Assembly: GCA_045594705.1 (NCBI GenBank)
Contig: JAZNZB010000030.1
Location: forward strand, 1-13,619
From: SVQP01 sp045594705
Lineage (GTDB): Bacteria > Bacillota > Clostridia > Oscillospirales > CAG-272
Direction of reading: 5' to 3'
DNA length: 13,619 nucleotides
Below, in pieces: positions 6,374 to 12,542 of the stretch. The notes below the pieces were generated by a model. The model saw only the letters and a program-made list of their open reading frames with translations, ran no database searches and had not been told where the DNA came from. The position numbers and the translations under genes were made by a program. Positions within the stretch are counted from its first letter, which is position 1; each line of letters begins with the position of its first letter.

Positions 6374-7698
6374 CGCGAGAAATAGTCCACTGTCCATTGT
6401 CTGACCTCGCCTTGCATCAGCGTAAGCACGCCAAGGTTGAGCAGCGTCATCAGCCCGATGGCAAGATCGGCAATGCTCCACAGCACGGTGGGTGCGGCAA
6501 CCGTGCCCACCGCTGCTCCGAGCGCAAACAGGCAGACAAAGCCAAGGCGCACGCCCTTGTTTTTTGTCAGGTACGACAAGGCCTCCAGCGCGTAATGCCC
6601 CCAGCACACCACGGTGGCAAATCCGAAAAACAGCACCATTGCACACAAAAAATACCCTGCCCAATTCCCCAGCACCTCGGTATAGGCGCGCACGGTCATC
6701 ATGATCGAATTCTCCCCGTAGCACGCGACCTTGTCGTAGCTGACCAAAATGACCAGCGCGGTCATGCTGCACAGCACCAAGGTATCTGCAAACACCTCGA
6801 AAATGCCCCAAAAGCCTTGCTTGGCGGGGTGGTCGGTATCCGCGCAGGCGTGCGCGATGGGGGCTGTGCCGCAGCCTGCCTCGTTGGAAACAAGGCCGCG
6901 CATGGTGCCGTAGCGCAACGCGCGTGCCATGGCAAAGCCGCCCACGCCGCCGATCGCACTCCTTGGCGAAAATACCGCAGAAAAGATGCTTTGCAAAGCA
7001 CCCGGGATCTGCCCTGCCCGCAAAATCAGCACCGCCAAGGACAGCACCATAAAGCCACCTGTCATGAGCGGTACCAGCAGATCGGTCGCGCGCATGATAC
7101 GTGCCGATCCCCCAAGCATAACCGCAAAGGTCAGCGCGCAAAGGGCGATTCCCGTCCAGATCGCGGGAATGCCCAAGATCCCCTCAAACGCACCGCCGAT
7201 GGCGTTGGTCTGAATGATGCAGCCCATACTGATGCCGTCCAGCACGCACAAAAGCGCAAAGGCAGCCGCCAGAAAGCGGCCAAGGCCGCCAAGGCCGCGC
7301 GAGGCAAAACAGTCTACAATATAATACATAGCCCCGCCACGGTGCTTGCCGTCCGCATCGGTGCGTCTGTGCGCGACCGCCAACACCACCTCGGCATATT
7401 TGAGCGACATGGCCACAAGTGCGCTTGCCCACATCCAGAACACCGCGCCGGGGCCGCCGTAGTAAATGGCGGACGCCACGCCCACCAAGTTTCCCACACC
7501 CAGCGTGCCCGCAAGTGCCAGCGTCAGTGCGCGCACGGGAGAGGTCCCGCTGCCCGTTTTTTGCAGCATTCCTCCAAGCATGCGAAAAGGATGCGCTGCA
7601 CACGCAAGTCCCACGCGCAACGAAAAAAACAGCCCGACCGCCACCAAAGCCACGGGCACACCCACTCCCAAAAGGTTTGCATTGATCCATTCCATCAT
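6370..7698 (-). CDS. AGCS-family alanine/glycine:cation symporter
   Basis: A 442-residue integral membrane protein of the amino acid:cation symporter (AGCS, AlsT/DagA) family, which takes up alanine or glycine with sodium or protons. Diagnostic stretches are GTLGVGNLVGVASAIYYGGPGAVFWMW near residues 65-90, the RGGAMYYI segment, and GLVSNEAGCGTAPIAHA, the substrate-site signature. About eleven hydrophobic segments follow the family pattern and the length is within the normal range. Start: two tandem ATG codons (7698 and 7695). The Shine-Dalgarno is GGGGGG, 5 or 8 bases upstream, and appears to be part of a hairpin in the leader. It is divergent from groESL and convergent with the coat protein gene, with overlapping stop codons and no terminator between them. 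No glycine riboswitch is visible upstream. Confidence 0.93.
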   Translation of the reverse strand: MMEWINANLLGVGVPVALVAVGLFFSLRVGLACAAHPFRMLGGMLQKTGSGTSPVRALTLALAGTLGVGNLVGVASAIYYGGPGAVFWMWASALVAMSLKYAEVVLAVAHRRTDADGKHRGGAMYYIVDCFASRGLGGLGRFLAAAFALLCVLDGISMGCIIQTNAIGGAFEGILGIPAIWTGIALCALTFAVMLGGSARIMRATDLLVPLMTGGFMVLSLAVLILRAGQIPGALQSIFSAVFSPRSAIGGVGGFAMARALRYGTMRGLVSNEAGCGTAPIAHACADTDHPAKQGFWGIFEVFADTLVLCSMTALVILVSYDKVACYGENSIMMTVRAYTEVLGNWAGYFLCAMVLFFGFATVVCWGHYALEALSYLTKNKGVRLGFVCLFALGAAVGTVAAPTVLWSIADLAIGLMTLLNLGVLTLMQGEVRQWTVDYFSR

Positions 7699-7705
7699 CT
7701 ATTCC

Positions 7706-7740
7706 CCCCACTGTTGCTTCAATATATGCGACAGATGGGG
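7706..7740 (-). promoter_or_regulatory. Leader hairpin covering the symporter Shine-Dalgarno
   Basis: In the leftward transcript CCCCATCTGTCGC (7740-7728) can pair with GCAACAGTGGGG (7717-7706), giving 11 pairs with one bulge and one mismatch. The paired G-run is part of the only Shine-Dalgarno for the symporter. The transcription start is not known, so whether the left arm is in the mRNA is inferred. Confidence 0.4.
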
Positions 7741-7832
7741 CTGTTTTGTTGTGCAGAGCGAATTTTTAGCAGACACTCCTGCCCCGATAACAATAAAATT
7801 GTTAATTATATGTGAATTATGGGCGTAAGGGG

Positions 7833-7860
7833 TTGATATTTCCTGAAATTGGTGTACAAT
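7833..7860 (+). promoter_or_regulatory. Sigma-A promoter of groESL
   Basis: TTGATA (7833-7838) and TACAAT (7855-7860) with a 16-base spacer. The expected start near 7867 lies just upstream of the CIRCE operator, the usual arrangement for HrcA repression. Confidence 0.75.
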
Positions 7861-7872
7861 ATGTACTGTGGT

Positions 7873-7899
7873 TTGGCACTCACAAAGAAAGAGTGCTAA
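7873..7899. promoter_or_regulatory. CIRCE operator (HrcA binding site)
   Basis: TTGGCACTC, nine bases, then GAGTGCTAA. This is the canonical CIRCE inverted repeat with one change in the left arm (TTAGCACTC is usual). HrcA binds CIRCE to repress groESL and dnaK operons until heat stress. The hrcA gene itself is not in this window. Confidence 0.95.
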
Positions 7900-7982
7900 T
7901 TCGTGGATTTATCCCGCCATTCAACATTGTATCATTTAGGCCGCGATTTTTCGCGCGCATTCATAAGAAGGAGGAACAACAC

Positions 7983-8270
7983 ATGACTCTCAAGCCCCTT
8001 TCCAACCGCGTCGTCATCAAGTTCGTCGAAGCGGAAGAAAAGACCAAAACAGGTATTATTCTCACAGCATCCGCACAGGAAAAGCCCCAGATCGCTGAAG
8101 TTCTGGCAGTTGGCCCCGGCAAGCCCTCCGAAAACGGCGGCTTCAGTGCTATGACCGTTAAGGTCGGTGACAAGGTCATCGCAAGCAAGTATGCGGGAAC
8201 CTCTGTCAAGCTGGACGGCACCGAATACGTCATCGTTTCTGAGGACGACGTGCTGGCTGTTGTAGACTGA
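7983..8270 (+). CDS. groES: Co-chaperonin GroES (Hsp10)
   Basis: A 95-residue protein, normal length for GroES. It forms the heptameric lid of the GroEL chamber in the cytoplasm. The N-terminus LKPLSNRVVIKFVEAEEKTKTGIILTASAQEKPQ contains the mobile loop (about 16-36) that docks on GroEL, followed by AEVLAVGPGKP and VKVGDKVIASKYAGTSVKLDGTEYVIVSEDDVLAV, the family beta-barrel. The ATG at 7983 is preceded by AAGGAGG. An in-frame extension upstream runs through the promoter and CIRCE and is not translated. groEL follows after 24 bases in the same operon. Regulation is by the CIRCE element. Confidence 0.98.
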   Translation: MTLKPLSNRVVIKFVEAEEKTKTGIILTASAQEKPQIAEVLAVGPGKPSENGGFSAMTVKVGDKVIASKYAGTSVKLDGTEYVIVSEDDVLAVVD

Positions 8271-8294
8271 TTATTATAGTAAGGAGAAAAACAC

Positions 8295-9923
8295 ATGGCA
8301 AAGGATATTCTTTACGGCATTGAAGCAAGAAACGCCCTGGTTCGCGGCGTTGATAAGCTGGCAGACACGGTCAAGATCACGTTAGGGCCCAAGGGCAGAA
8401 ACGTCGTGCTTGACAAGAAATACGGCTCTCCCCTGATCACCAACGACGGCGTGACCATCGCCAAGGAGATCGAGCTGGAGGATGCAGCCGAGAACATGGG
8501 CGCTTCCCTTGTTAAGGAAGTTGCTACCAAGACCAACGATGCAGCAGGCGACGGTACCACCACCGCAACGCTGCTGGCACAGGCTTTCGTTCGCGAGGGC
8601 ATGAAGAACGTGACCGCAGGCGCAAACCCCATGGTGCTGCGCAAGGGCATCAAGAAGGCTGTTGACGCAGCAGTTGACGCGCTGGCCGCAAGTGCCAAGA
8701 AGGTCAATGGCAAGGAAGACATCGCACGCGTCGGCACTATCTCCGCAGGCGACGAGGTCATCGGCGAGCTGATCGCAGACGCTATGGAAAAGGTCACCTC
8801 GGACGGTGTCATCACCATTGAAGAGTCCAAGAGCGCAGAGACCTACTCCGAGGTGGTTGAGGGCATGCAGTTTGACCGCGGCTATCTCTCCCCCTACATG
8901 GTCACCGATACCGACAAGATGGAGGCTGTCATCGACGACGCCGCTATCCTGATCACCGATAAGAAGATCTCCAACATTCAGGAGATCCTTCCCCTGCTCG
9001 AGCAGATGCTGCAGTCCGGCAGAAAGCTGGTCATCATTGCAGAGGACGTTGAGGGCGAGGCACTGACTACTCTGGTACTCAACAAGCTGCGCGGCACCTT
9101 TACCTGCGTTGCAGTCAAGGCTCCCGGATTTGGCGATCGCCGCAAGGATATGCTGCGTGACATTGCCATCCTGACCGGTGGTGAGGTCATTTCCTCCGAG
9201 CTGGGTCTTGAGCTCAAGGATACCCAGATGTATCAGCTTGGCTATGCAAGACAGGTCAAGATCACCAAGGAAAATACCGTTATCGTTGGCGGCAACGGCA
9301 ACCCCGATGAGATCAAGGGCAGAATTGCACAGATCCGCCAGGGTATTGAAACCACGACCAGCGAATTCGACCGCGAAAAGCTGCAGGAAAGACTTGCAAA
9401 GCTGGCAGGCGGTGTGGCTGTCATCAAGGTCGGTGCTGCTACCGAGGCTGAAATGAAGGAAAAGAAGCTGCGCATTGAGGACGCACTCAACGCAACCAAG
9501 GCTGCCGTTGAGGAAGGCATCGTTGCAGGCGGCGGTACTGCTTATCTGAACGTCATTCCCGCAGTGCAGAAGCTGCTGGATACCACCGAAGGCGACGAGC
9601 GCACCGGTGTTCGCATCGTGCTCAAGGCTCTTGAAGAGCCCGTACGTCAGATCGCTGCAAACGCAGGCTTTGACGGCGGCGTGATCGTCAACAACATCGT
9701 AAACTCCGGCAAGATCGGCTACGGCTTCGACGCTTACAAGGAAGAGTACGTTGACATGATGAGCGCAGGCATTGTTGACCCCACCAAGGTGACCAGAAGT
9801 GCGCTTCAGAATGCAGCATCCATTGCATCCGTCATTCTGACCACCGAGAGCGTGGTTGCCGATAAGCCCGAGCCCGCAGCTCCCGCTGCTGCTCCCGCAC
9901 CCGGCATGGGCGGTATGTATTGA
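8295..9923 (+). CDS. groEL: Chaperonin GroEL (Hsp60)
   Basis: A 542-residue ATP-driven folding chaperonin, expected length. Features visible: MAKDILYGIEAR start, TLGPKGRNVVLDKKYG near 29-44, the ATP-binding GDGTTTAT at 85-92 with the catalytic aspartate region, the apical domain through about residue 370, the family signature AAVEEGIVAGGG, and the C-terminal Gly-Met tail ending GMGGMY. AAGGAG precedes the ATG. It is the second gene of the CIRCE-controlled operon and is followed at once by a strong terminator. The longer ORF antisense to this gene is a codon-bias shadow. Confidence 0.99.
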   Translation: MAKDILYGIEARNALVRGVDKLADTVKITLGPKGRNVVLDKKYGSPLITNDGVTIAKEIELEDAAENMGASLVKEVATKTNDAAGDGTTTATLLAQAFVREGMKNVTAGANPMVLRKGIKKAVDAAVDALAASAKKVNGKEDIARVGTISAGDEVIGELIADAMEKVTSDGVITIEESKSAETYSEVVEGMQFDRGYLSPYMVTDTDKMEAVIDDAAILITDKKISNIQEILPLLEQMLQSGRKLVIIAEDVEGEALTTLVLNKLRGTFTCVAVKAPGFGDRRKDMLRDIAILTGGEVISSELGLELKDTQMYQLGYARQVKITKENTVIVGGNGNPDEIKGRIAQIRQGIETTTSEFDREKLQERLAKLAGGVAVIKVGAATEAEMKEKKLRIEDALNATKAAVEEGIVAGGGTAYLNVIPAVQKLLDTTEGDERTGVRIVLKALEEPVRQIAANAGFDGGVIVNNIVNSGKIGYGFDAYKEEYVDMMSAGIVDPTKVTRSALQNAASIASVILTTESVVADKPEPAAPAAAPAPGMGGMY

Positions 9924-9924
9924 T

Positions 9925-9962
9925 AAAAAAGGAACGAAAGCGACTGCTTTCGTTCCTTTTTT
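9925..9962 (+). terminator. Intrinsic terminator of groESL
   Basis: AAAAAAGGAACGAAAGC and GCTTTCGTTCCTTTTTT form a 17-bp stem with a GACT loop, directly after the groEL stop. The A and T runs on both sides make it able to act in both directions. Confidence 0.95.
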
Positions 9963-9968
9963 ATCAAC

Positions 9969-10134
9969 TATATTCGCCTTTGGCGAGTGATATTGCTTAC
10001 GCAGTGATATTCGGCTACGCCGAGTGTTATTCGCTTCGCGAGTTATAAGAGGCGAATATAATATCACTCCGCTGCAAGCGGAATATCACTCTGCCAACGG
10101 CAGAATATCACTGCGGCGAAGCCGCAATATCACT
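9969..10134. repeat. Array of seven short hairpins with variable stems
   Basis: Seven small hairpins are separated by a near-constant 7-base linker. Stems are TCGCC/GGCGA (9974-9986), TGC/GCA (9994-10003), TCGGC/GCCGA (10011-10023), TCGC/GCGA (10031-10041), TCCGC/GCGGA (10068-10082), TCTGCC/GGCAGA (10090-10104) and TGCGGC/GCCGCA (10112-10126). Linkers after the first four are GTGATAT, GTGATAT, GTGTTAT and GTTATAA. Before and after the last three they are ATATCAC, four times, the reverse complement of the first type. TATATTCGCC (9969-9978) also pairs perfectly with GGCGAATATA (10051-10060). The array lies between the groEL terminator and the sigK promoter and has no coding potential. Confidence 0.8.
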
Positions 10135-10144
10135 CAACCGAGAA

Positions 10145-10173
10145 GCATTTTATAAGTCTTGCGGGCATATATT
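10145..10173 (+). promoter_or_regulatory. Candidate sigma-E promoter of sigK
   Basis: GCATTTT (10145-10151), 14 bases, then CATATATT (10166-10173). Each box differs by one base from the sigma-E consensus as I recall it (KMATATT, 13-15 bases, CATACAHT). In Bacillus subtilis sigK is transcribed by sigma-E in the mother cell, so position and gene agree. The match itself is short, so this remains a candidate. Confidence 0.5.
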
Positions 10174-10204
10174 GTACTATTACGCCGCAAGGGGGGCTTT
10201 GGCT

Positions 10205-10897
10205 TTGTTCAACGTGCTTTCACTGTTCACCTACTTTTTTCACGTCATTTTGGGGATTGGTACACCGCAGCAATTCCCTCCCCCTTTGTCTGCCGAAGAG
10301 GAGCACGAGGCCTTTTTGACCATGGCAAACGGCACGGGGCAAGCAGCAGAGGATGCGCGGCAGCTGCTGATTTTGCACAATCTGCGCCTTGTGTCGCACA
10401 TCGTGCGCAAGTATTATTCGTCGAATAAAAACCAGGAGGATCTGATCTCAATCGGCTCGATCGGGCTCTGCAAGGCGGTGGACACCTTCAACGTGGGCAA
10501 CGGCACCAAGTTTGCCACCTATGCCGCCAAGTGCATTCAGAATGAAATTCTCATGCACTTCCGCTCGGGCAAAAAGCTTGCCTGCGAGATCTCGATCAAC
10601 GAGACCATCGACGTGGACAGAGACGGAAATCCCCTGACCTACATTGACGTCATTTCCACCGAGGACAATATGGCAGAGCTGCTGGATCGCGAGATGCAGA
10701 GCACGCGTGCTTTGCGCTACGTCAACACGCTGCTTGACGACCGCGAAAGGCAGATCATCGTGCTGCGCTACGGTCTTGCGGGAAAAGAACCCATGACGCA
10801 GCGGGAGATTGCACTCCAGCTGGGAATCTCGCGGTCGTACGTATCAAGGATTGAAAAGAGTGCGCTGGAGAAATTACGCAAGGCGTTTGGGGAATAA
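10205..10897 (+). CDS. sigK: RNA polymerase sporulation sigma factor SigK (pro-sigma-K)
   Basis: A 230-residue late mother-cell sigma factor. Residues 2-19 (FNVLSLFTYFFHVILGIG) are a hydrophobic pro-sequence of the kind removed by the intramembrane protease SpoIVFB. FPPPLSAEEEHEAF follows, as in other SigK proteins. Region 2 includes LILHNLRLVSHIVRKYY (55-71) and EDLISIGSIGLCKAVDTFNVGNGTKFATYAAKCIQNEILMHFRS. Region 4 is DDRERQIIVLRYGLAGKEPMTQREIALQLGISRSYVSRIEKSALEKLRKAF. Start: there is no ATG. The TTG at 10205 has AAGGGGGG 8 bases upstream and gives a pro-sequence of usual length. TTG at 10199 is an alternative, and TTG at 10172 falls within the predicted promoter. The reading frame is intact, so no skin-type element interrupts it. 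Convergent with spoVAE. Confidence 0.93.
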   Translation: MFNVLSLFTYFFHVILGIGTPQQFPPPLSAEEEHEAFLTMANGTGQAAEDARQLLILHNLRLVSHIVRKYYSSNKNQEDLISIGSIGLCKAVDTFNVGNGTKFATYAAKCIQNEILMHFRSGKKLACEISINETIDVDRDGNPLTYIDVISTEDNMAELLDREMQSTRALRYVNTLLDDRERQIIVLRYGLAGKEPMTQREIALQLGISRSYVSRIEKSALEKLRKAFGE

Positions 10898-10903
10898 ATT
10901 TAT

Positions 10904-10929
10904 GGACCGTCGGGGACGCCGATCCCTAC
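10904..10929 (-). repeat. Solitary GTAG-type hairpin repeat
   Basis: On the minus strand GTAG is followed by GGATCGGCG then TCCCCGACGGTCC. GGA and TCGG can pair with CCGA and TCC, leaving CGG unpaired in the right arm. It has the same GTAG-plus-hairpin layout as the paired repeats nearby but a different stem. It lies 6 bases past the sigK stop. Confidence 0.45.
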
Positions 10930-10952
10930 AAAAGAGTTGTTTACGTAAGTAC

Positions 10953-11040
10953 GGGCGATCACTGATCGCCCCTACGAGTGTTAACGATAGATTTTTTGAT
11001 GATCTATAGCTAATACTGTAGGGGCGATCAGTGATCGCCC
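10953..11040. repeat. Inverted pair of GTAG-type REP-like repeats (element C)
   Basis: The right unit (11018-11040) is GTAGGGGCGATCA followed by GTGATCGCCC. The left unit (10953-10975) is its exact reverse complement, 23 of 23 bases. Each unit is itself a hairpin, and the 42 bases between them also pair (AGTGTTA with TAATACT, ATAGAT with ATCTAT), so the whole 88 bp is nearly one palindrome. It separates the convergent genes sigK and spoVAE, where no ordinary T-tailed terminator is present, so it may end or stabilise both transcripts. Confidence 0.8.
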
Positions 11041-11049
11041 GCATAAATA

Positions 11050-11418
11050 TCACTTTTTGGGCTTTGACGAAAAGCACAAGGTTGCGATATAGCCGAACAC
11101 CAAGGCAGCCGCCGTGCCGCCTGCGGCGGCTTTCAAGCCGCCCGTGAGTGCACCCAAAAGTCCTTGCTCATCCACCGCCTCGCGCACGCCCTTGGAGATC
11201 AGATATCCAAAGCCTGTCAGAGGGGTAGTCGCCCCTGCCCCCGCAAACTTGATCAGCGGCTCATAAAGACCGGCAGCCCCCAAGATCACACCCACGACCA
11301 CGTAGAGCACCAAGATCCTTGCGGGAGTCATGCGCGTCAGATCGATCAGCAGCTGCGCGATCACGCAAAGCGCACCGCCGATCAGGAATGCCCAAATATA
11401 ATCCCATATCCAATCCAT
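11050..11418 (-). CDS. spoVAE: Stage V sporulation protein AE
   Basis: A 122-residue membrane protein of the SpoVA channel, which moves dipicolinic acid and calcium into the forespore and releases them at germination. Hydrophobic segments lie near 8-25, 33-55 and 95-115, and the family signature GAGATTPLTGFG sits in the middle. The ATG at 11418 has AAAGGGG about 7 bases upstream and follows the spoVAD stop after one base (TGATATG), so translation is probably coupled. An in-frame extension upstream lies inside spoVAD and is not used. The C-terminus ends in a basic SSKPKK tail. It is the last gene of a two-gene leftward operon. Confidence 0.93.
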   Translation of the reverse strand: MDWIWDYIWAFLIGGALCVIAQLLIDLTRMTPARILVLYVVVGVILGAAGLYEPLIKFAGAGATTPLTGFGYLISKGVREAVDEQGLLGALTGGLKAAAGGTAAALVFGYIATLCFSSKPKK

Positions 11419-11419
11419 A

Positions 11420-12421
11420 TCAATCCCCTTTCCTGATTCTGACCAGATGCCCGATGGCAGGAATGCTTTGCCCCTGCTTGAGCGCATCGGGGCTCATCAT
11501 CGCGCCCGTACCGATCAGAAGCATATCCCTGATCTCGCCACTTGCGATCTTTGGCAGAAAATATGCTGCCGTGACCACGCCCGAGCAGCCGCAGCCCGAG
11601 CCGCCTGCGTGGGTATCCTGGACGTGACGCGAATAGATCATGGTGCCGCAATCTGTGTGCATGGGTGCGACCTCGATACCGTCAGCATACAGCAGATCGT
11701 GAAAGATGGCACTGCCCTCCCAGCCAAGGTCGCCCGTGACGATGGCGTCGAAGTCCTCCGGGCACGTGCCGCTCGCATCCAAATATCGCTCCAAGGTATC
11801 CACGGCGGCAGGTGCCATAGCCGCTCCCATATTGGCAGCGTCACGAATACCCATTTCTAAAGGAATGCCCGGCATGGCCTGTACGATCTGCGCACATTGC
11901 TTGCCTTCTTCGCTACCGAGAATAAACGCGGACGAGCCTGTCACCGTCCATTGGGCGGTGGGGGTACGCTGTGCGCCGTATTCCAAGGGGGTACGGTACT
12001 GCCGCTCGGCAGATGAATTGTGTGACGAGGTCACGGCCGCAGCGTGTCGCACAAAGCCCGCACTGACCAATACCGAGCCGAGCAAAAGGCCAAGGGCTGC
12101 TGTGGAGCAAGCACCGTAGAGTCCGAAATACGGAACGCCATAGTCCAAGAGTCCGTATGCTGAGCCGATACATTGATTGAGCAAGTCTCCCGCCAATATG
12201 ACATCCAAACTGTCCTGATCTCTTCCCCATTTGGCAAGAGCCACACCAAGCGCACGCCGCTGCATCTCGCTCTCGGCCTTCTCCCAGGTTTTCTGCCCGA
12301 ATTTATCATCCGCGTCGTGCATGTCAAATAAGTTTCCAAGAGGGCCCTCTCGCTCCTTACAGCCAACTACGCTGCCTGCGCACAAAATGCTTGCGCGCAA
12401 ATCAAACAATCCCTTTTTCAT
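11420..12421 (-). CDS. spoVAD: Stage V sporulation protein AD
   Basis: A 333-residue protein with a thiolase-like fold, the SpoVA component that binds dipicolinic acid at the inner spore membrane. Recognisable parts are the N-terminus LFDLRASILCAGSVVGCKEREGPLG, DMHDADDKFGQKTWEKAE, the GLYGACSTAALGLLLGS segment that corresponds to the thiolase nucleophile region, TSSHNSSAERQYRTPLEYGAQRTPTAQWTVTGSSAFIL, and GSGCGCSGVVTAAYFLPKIASGE near the end. Length is normal. GGGGTG lies 5 bases before the ATG. It is the first gene of the unit: spoVAC, usually directly upstream in spoVAC-D-E operons, is absent, and the neighbour is a divergent uridine phosphorylase. A sigma-G/F-like promoter precedes it. Confidence 0.96.
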   Translation of the reverse strand: MKKGLFDLRASILCAGSVVGCKEREGPLGNLFDMHDADDKFGQKTWEKAESEMQRRALGVALAKWGRDQDSLDVILAGDLLNQCIGSAYGLLDYGVPYFGLYGACSTAALGLLLGSVLVSAGFVRHAAAVTSSHNSSAERQYRTPLEYGAQRTPTAQWTVTGSSAFILGSEEGKQCAQIVQAMPGIPLEMGIRDAANMGAAMAPAAVDTLERYLDASGTCPEDFDAIVTGDLGWEGSAIFHDLLYADGIEVAPMHTDCGTMIYSRHVQDTHAGGSGCGCSGVVTAAYFLPKIASGEIRDMLLIGTGAMMSPDALKQGQSIPAIGHLVRIRKGD

Positions 12422-12450
12422 AAATTCACCCCAAAATTACATACTAACAG

Positions 12451-12479
12451 TATTATTTTCACTCCCTCTTGCAATATGC
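12451..12479 (-). promoter_or_regulatory. Candidate forespore (sigma-G/F) promoter of spoVADE
   Basis: On the minus strand GCATA (12475-12479), 17 bases, then AATAATA (12451-12457). The -35 fits GHATR fully and the -10 differs from CATWHTA only in its first base. spoVA operons are sigma-G dependent in Bacillus subtilis. The boxes are short, so this rests partly on context. Confidence 0.5.
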
Positions 12480-12497
12480 CCGAAAATGTGTTACAAT
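12469..12497 (+). promoter_or_regulatory. Sigma-A promoter of uridine phosphorylase
   Basis: TTGCAA (12469-12474) and TACAAT (12492-12497) with a 17-base spacer. The -35 box and first spacer bases overlap the -35 region of the divergent spoVAD promoter. Confidence 0.7.
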
Positions 12498-12542
12498 GGT
12501 GGTGGAAATATCTGATGAACACAGAATTTTTTGGAGGTTTTT

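Noticed and set aside
7788..7804. TAACAAT-AAA-ATTGTTA dyad between groES and the symporter as an operator
   Set aside because: The dyad is real but very AT-rich and short, and no promoter for the symporter could be placed relative to it.
6397..7815. 472-codon plus-strand open frame across the symporter gene
   Set aside because: Composition rich in His, Gln, Arg and Lys is typical of an antisense shadow of a hydrophobic membrane protein. The minus-strand AGCS gene is unambiguous.
7699..7982. Glycine riboswitch upstream of the AGCS symporter
   Set aside because: Such switches are known for this family, but no tandem aptamer core could be found in the leftward leader. Only the short hairpin at 7706-7740 is present.
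8382..10067. 561-codon open frame antisense to groEL
   Set aside because: It follows groEL codon structure in an opposing frame, has no ribosome site, crosses the groEL terminator and the hairpin array, and resembles no family.
9969..10134. CRISPR array
   Set aside because: Repeated unit is only 7 bases, spacing is 8-20 bases, the spacers are self-complementary, orientation inverts midway, and there are no cas genes.
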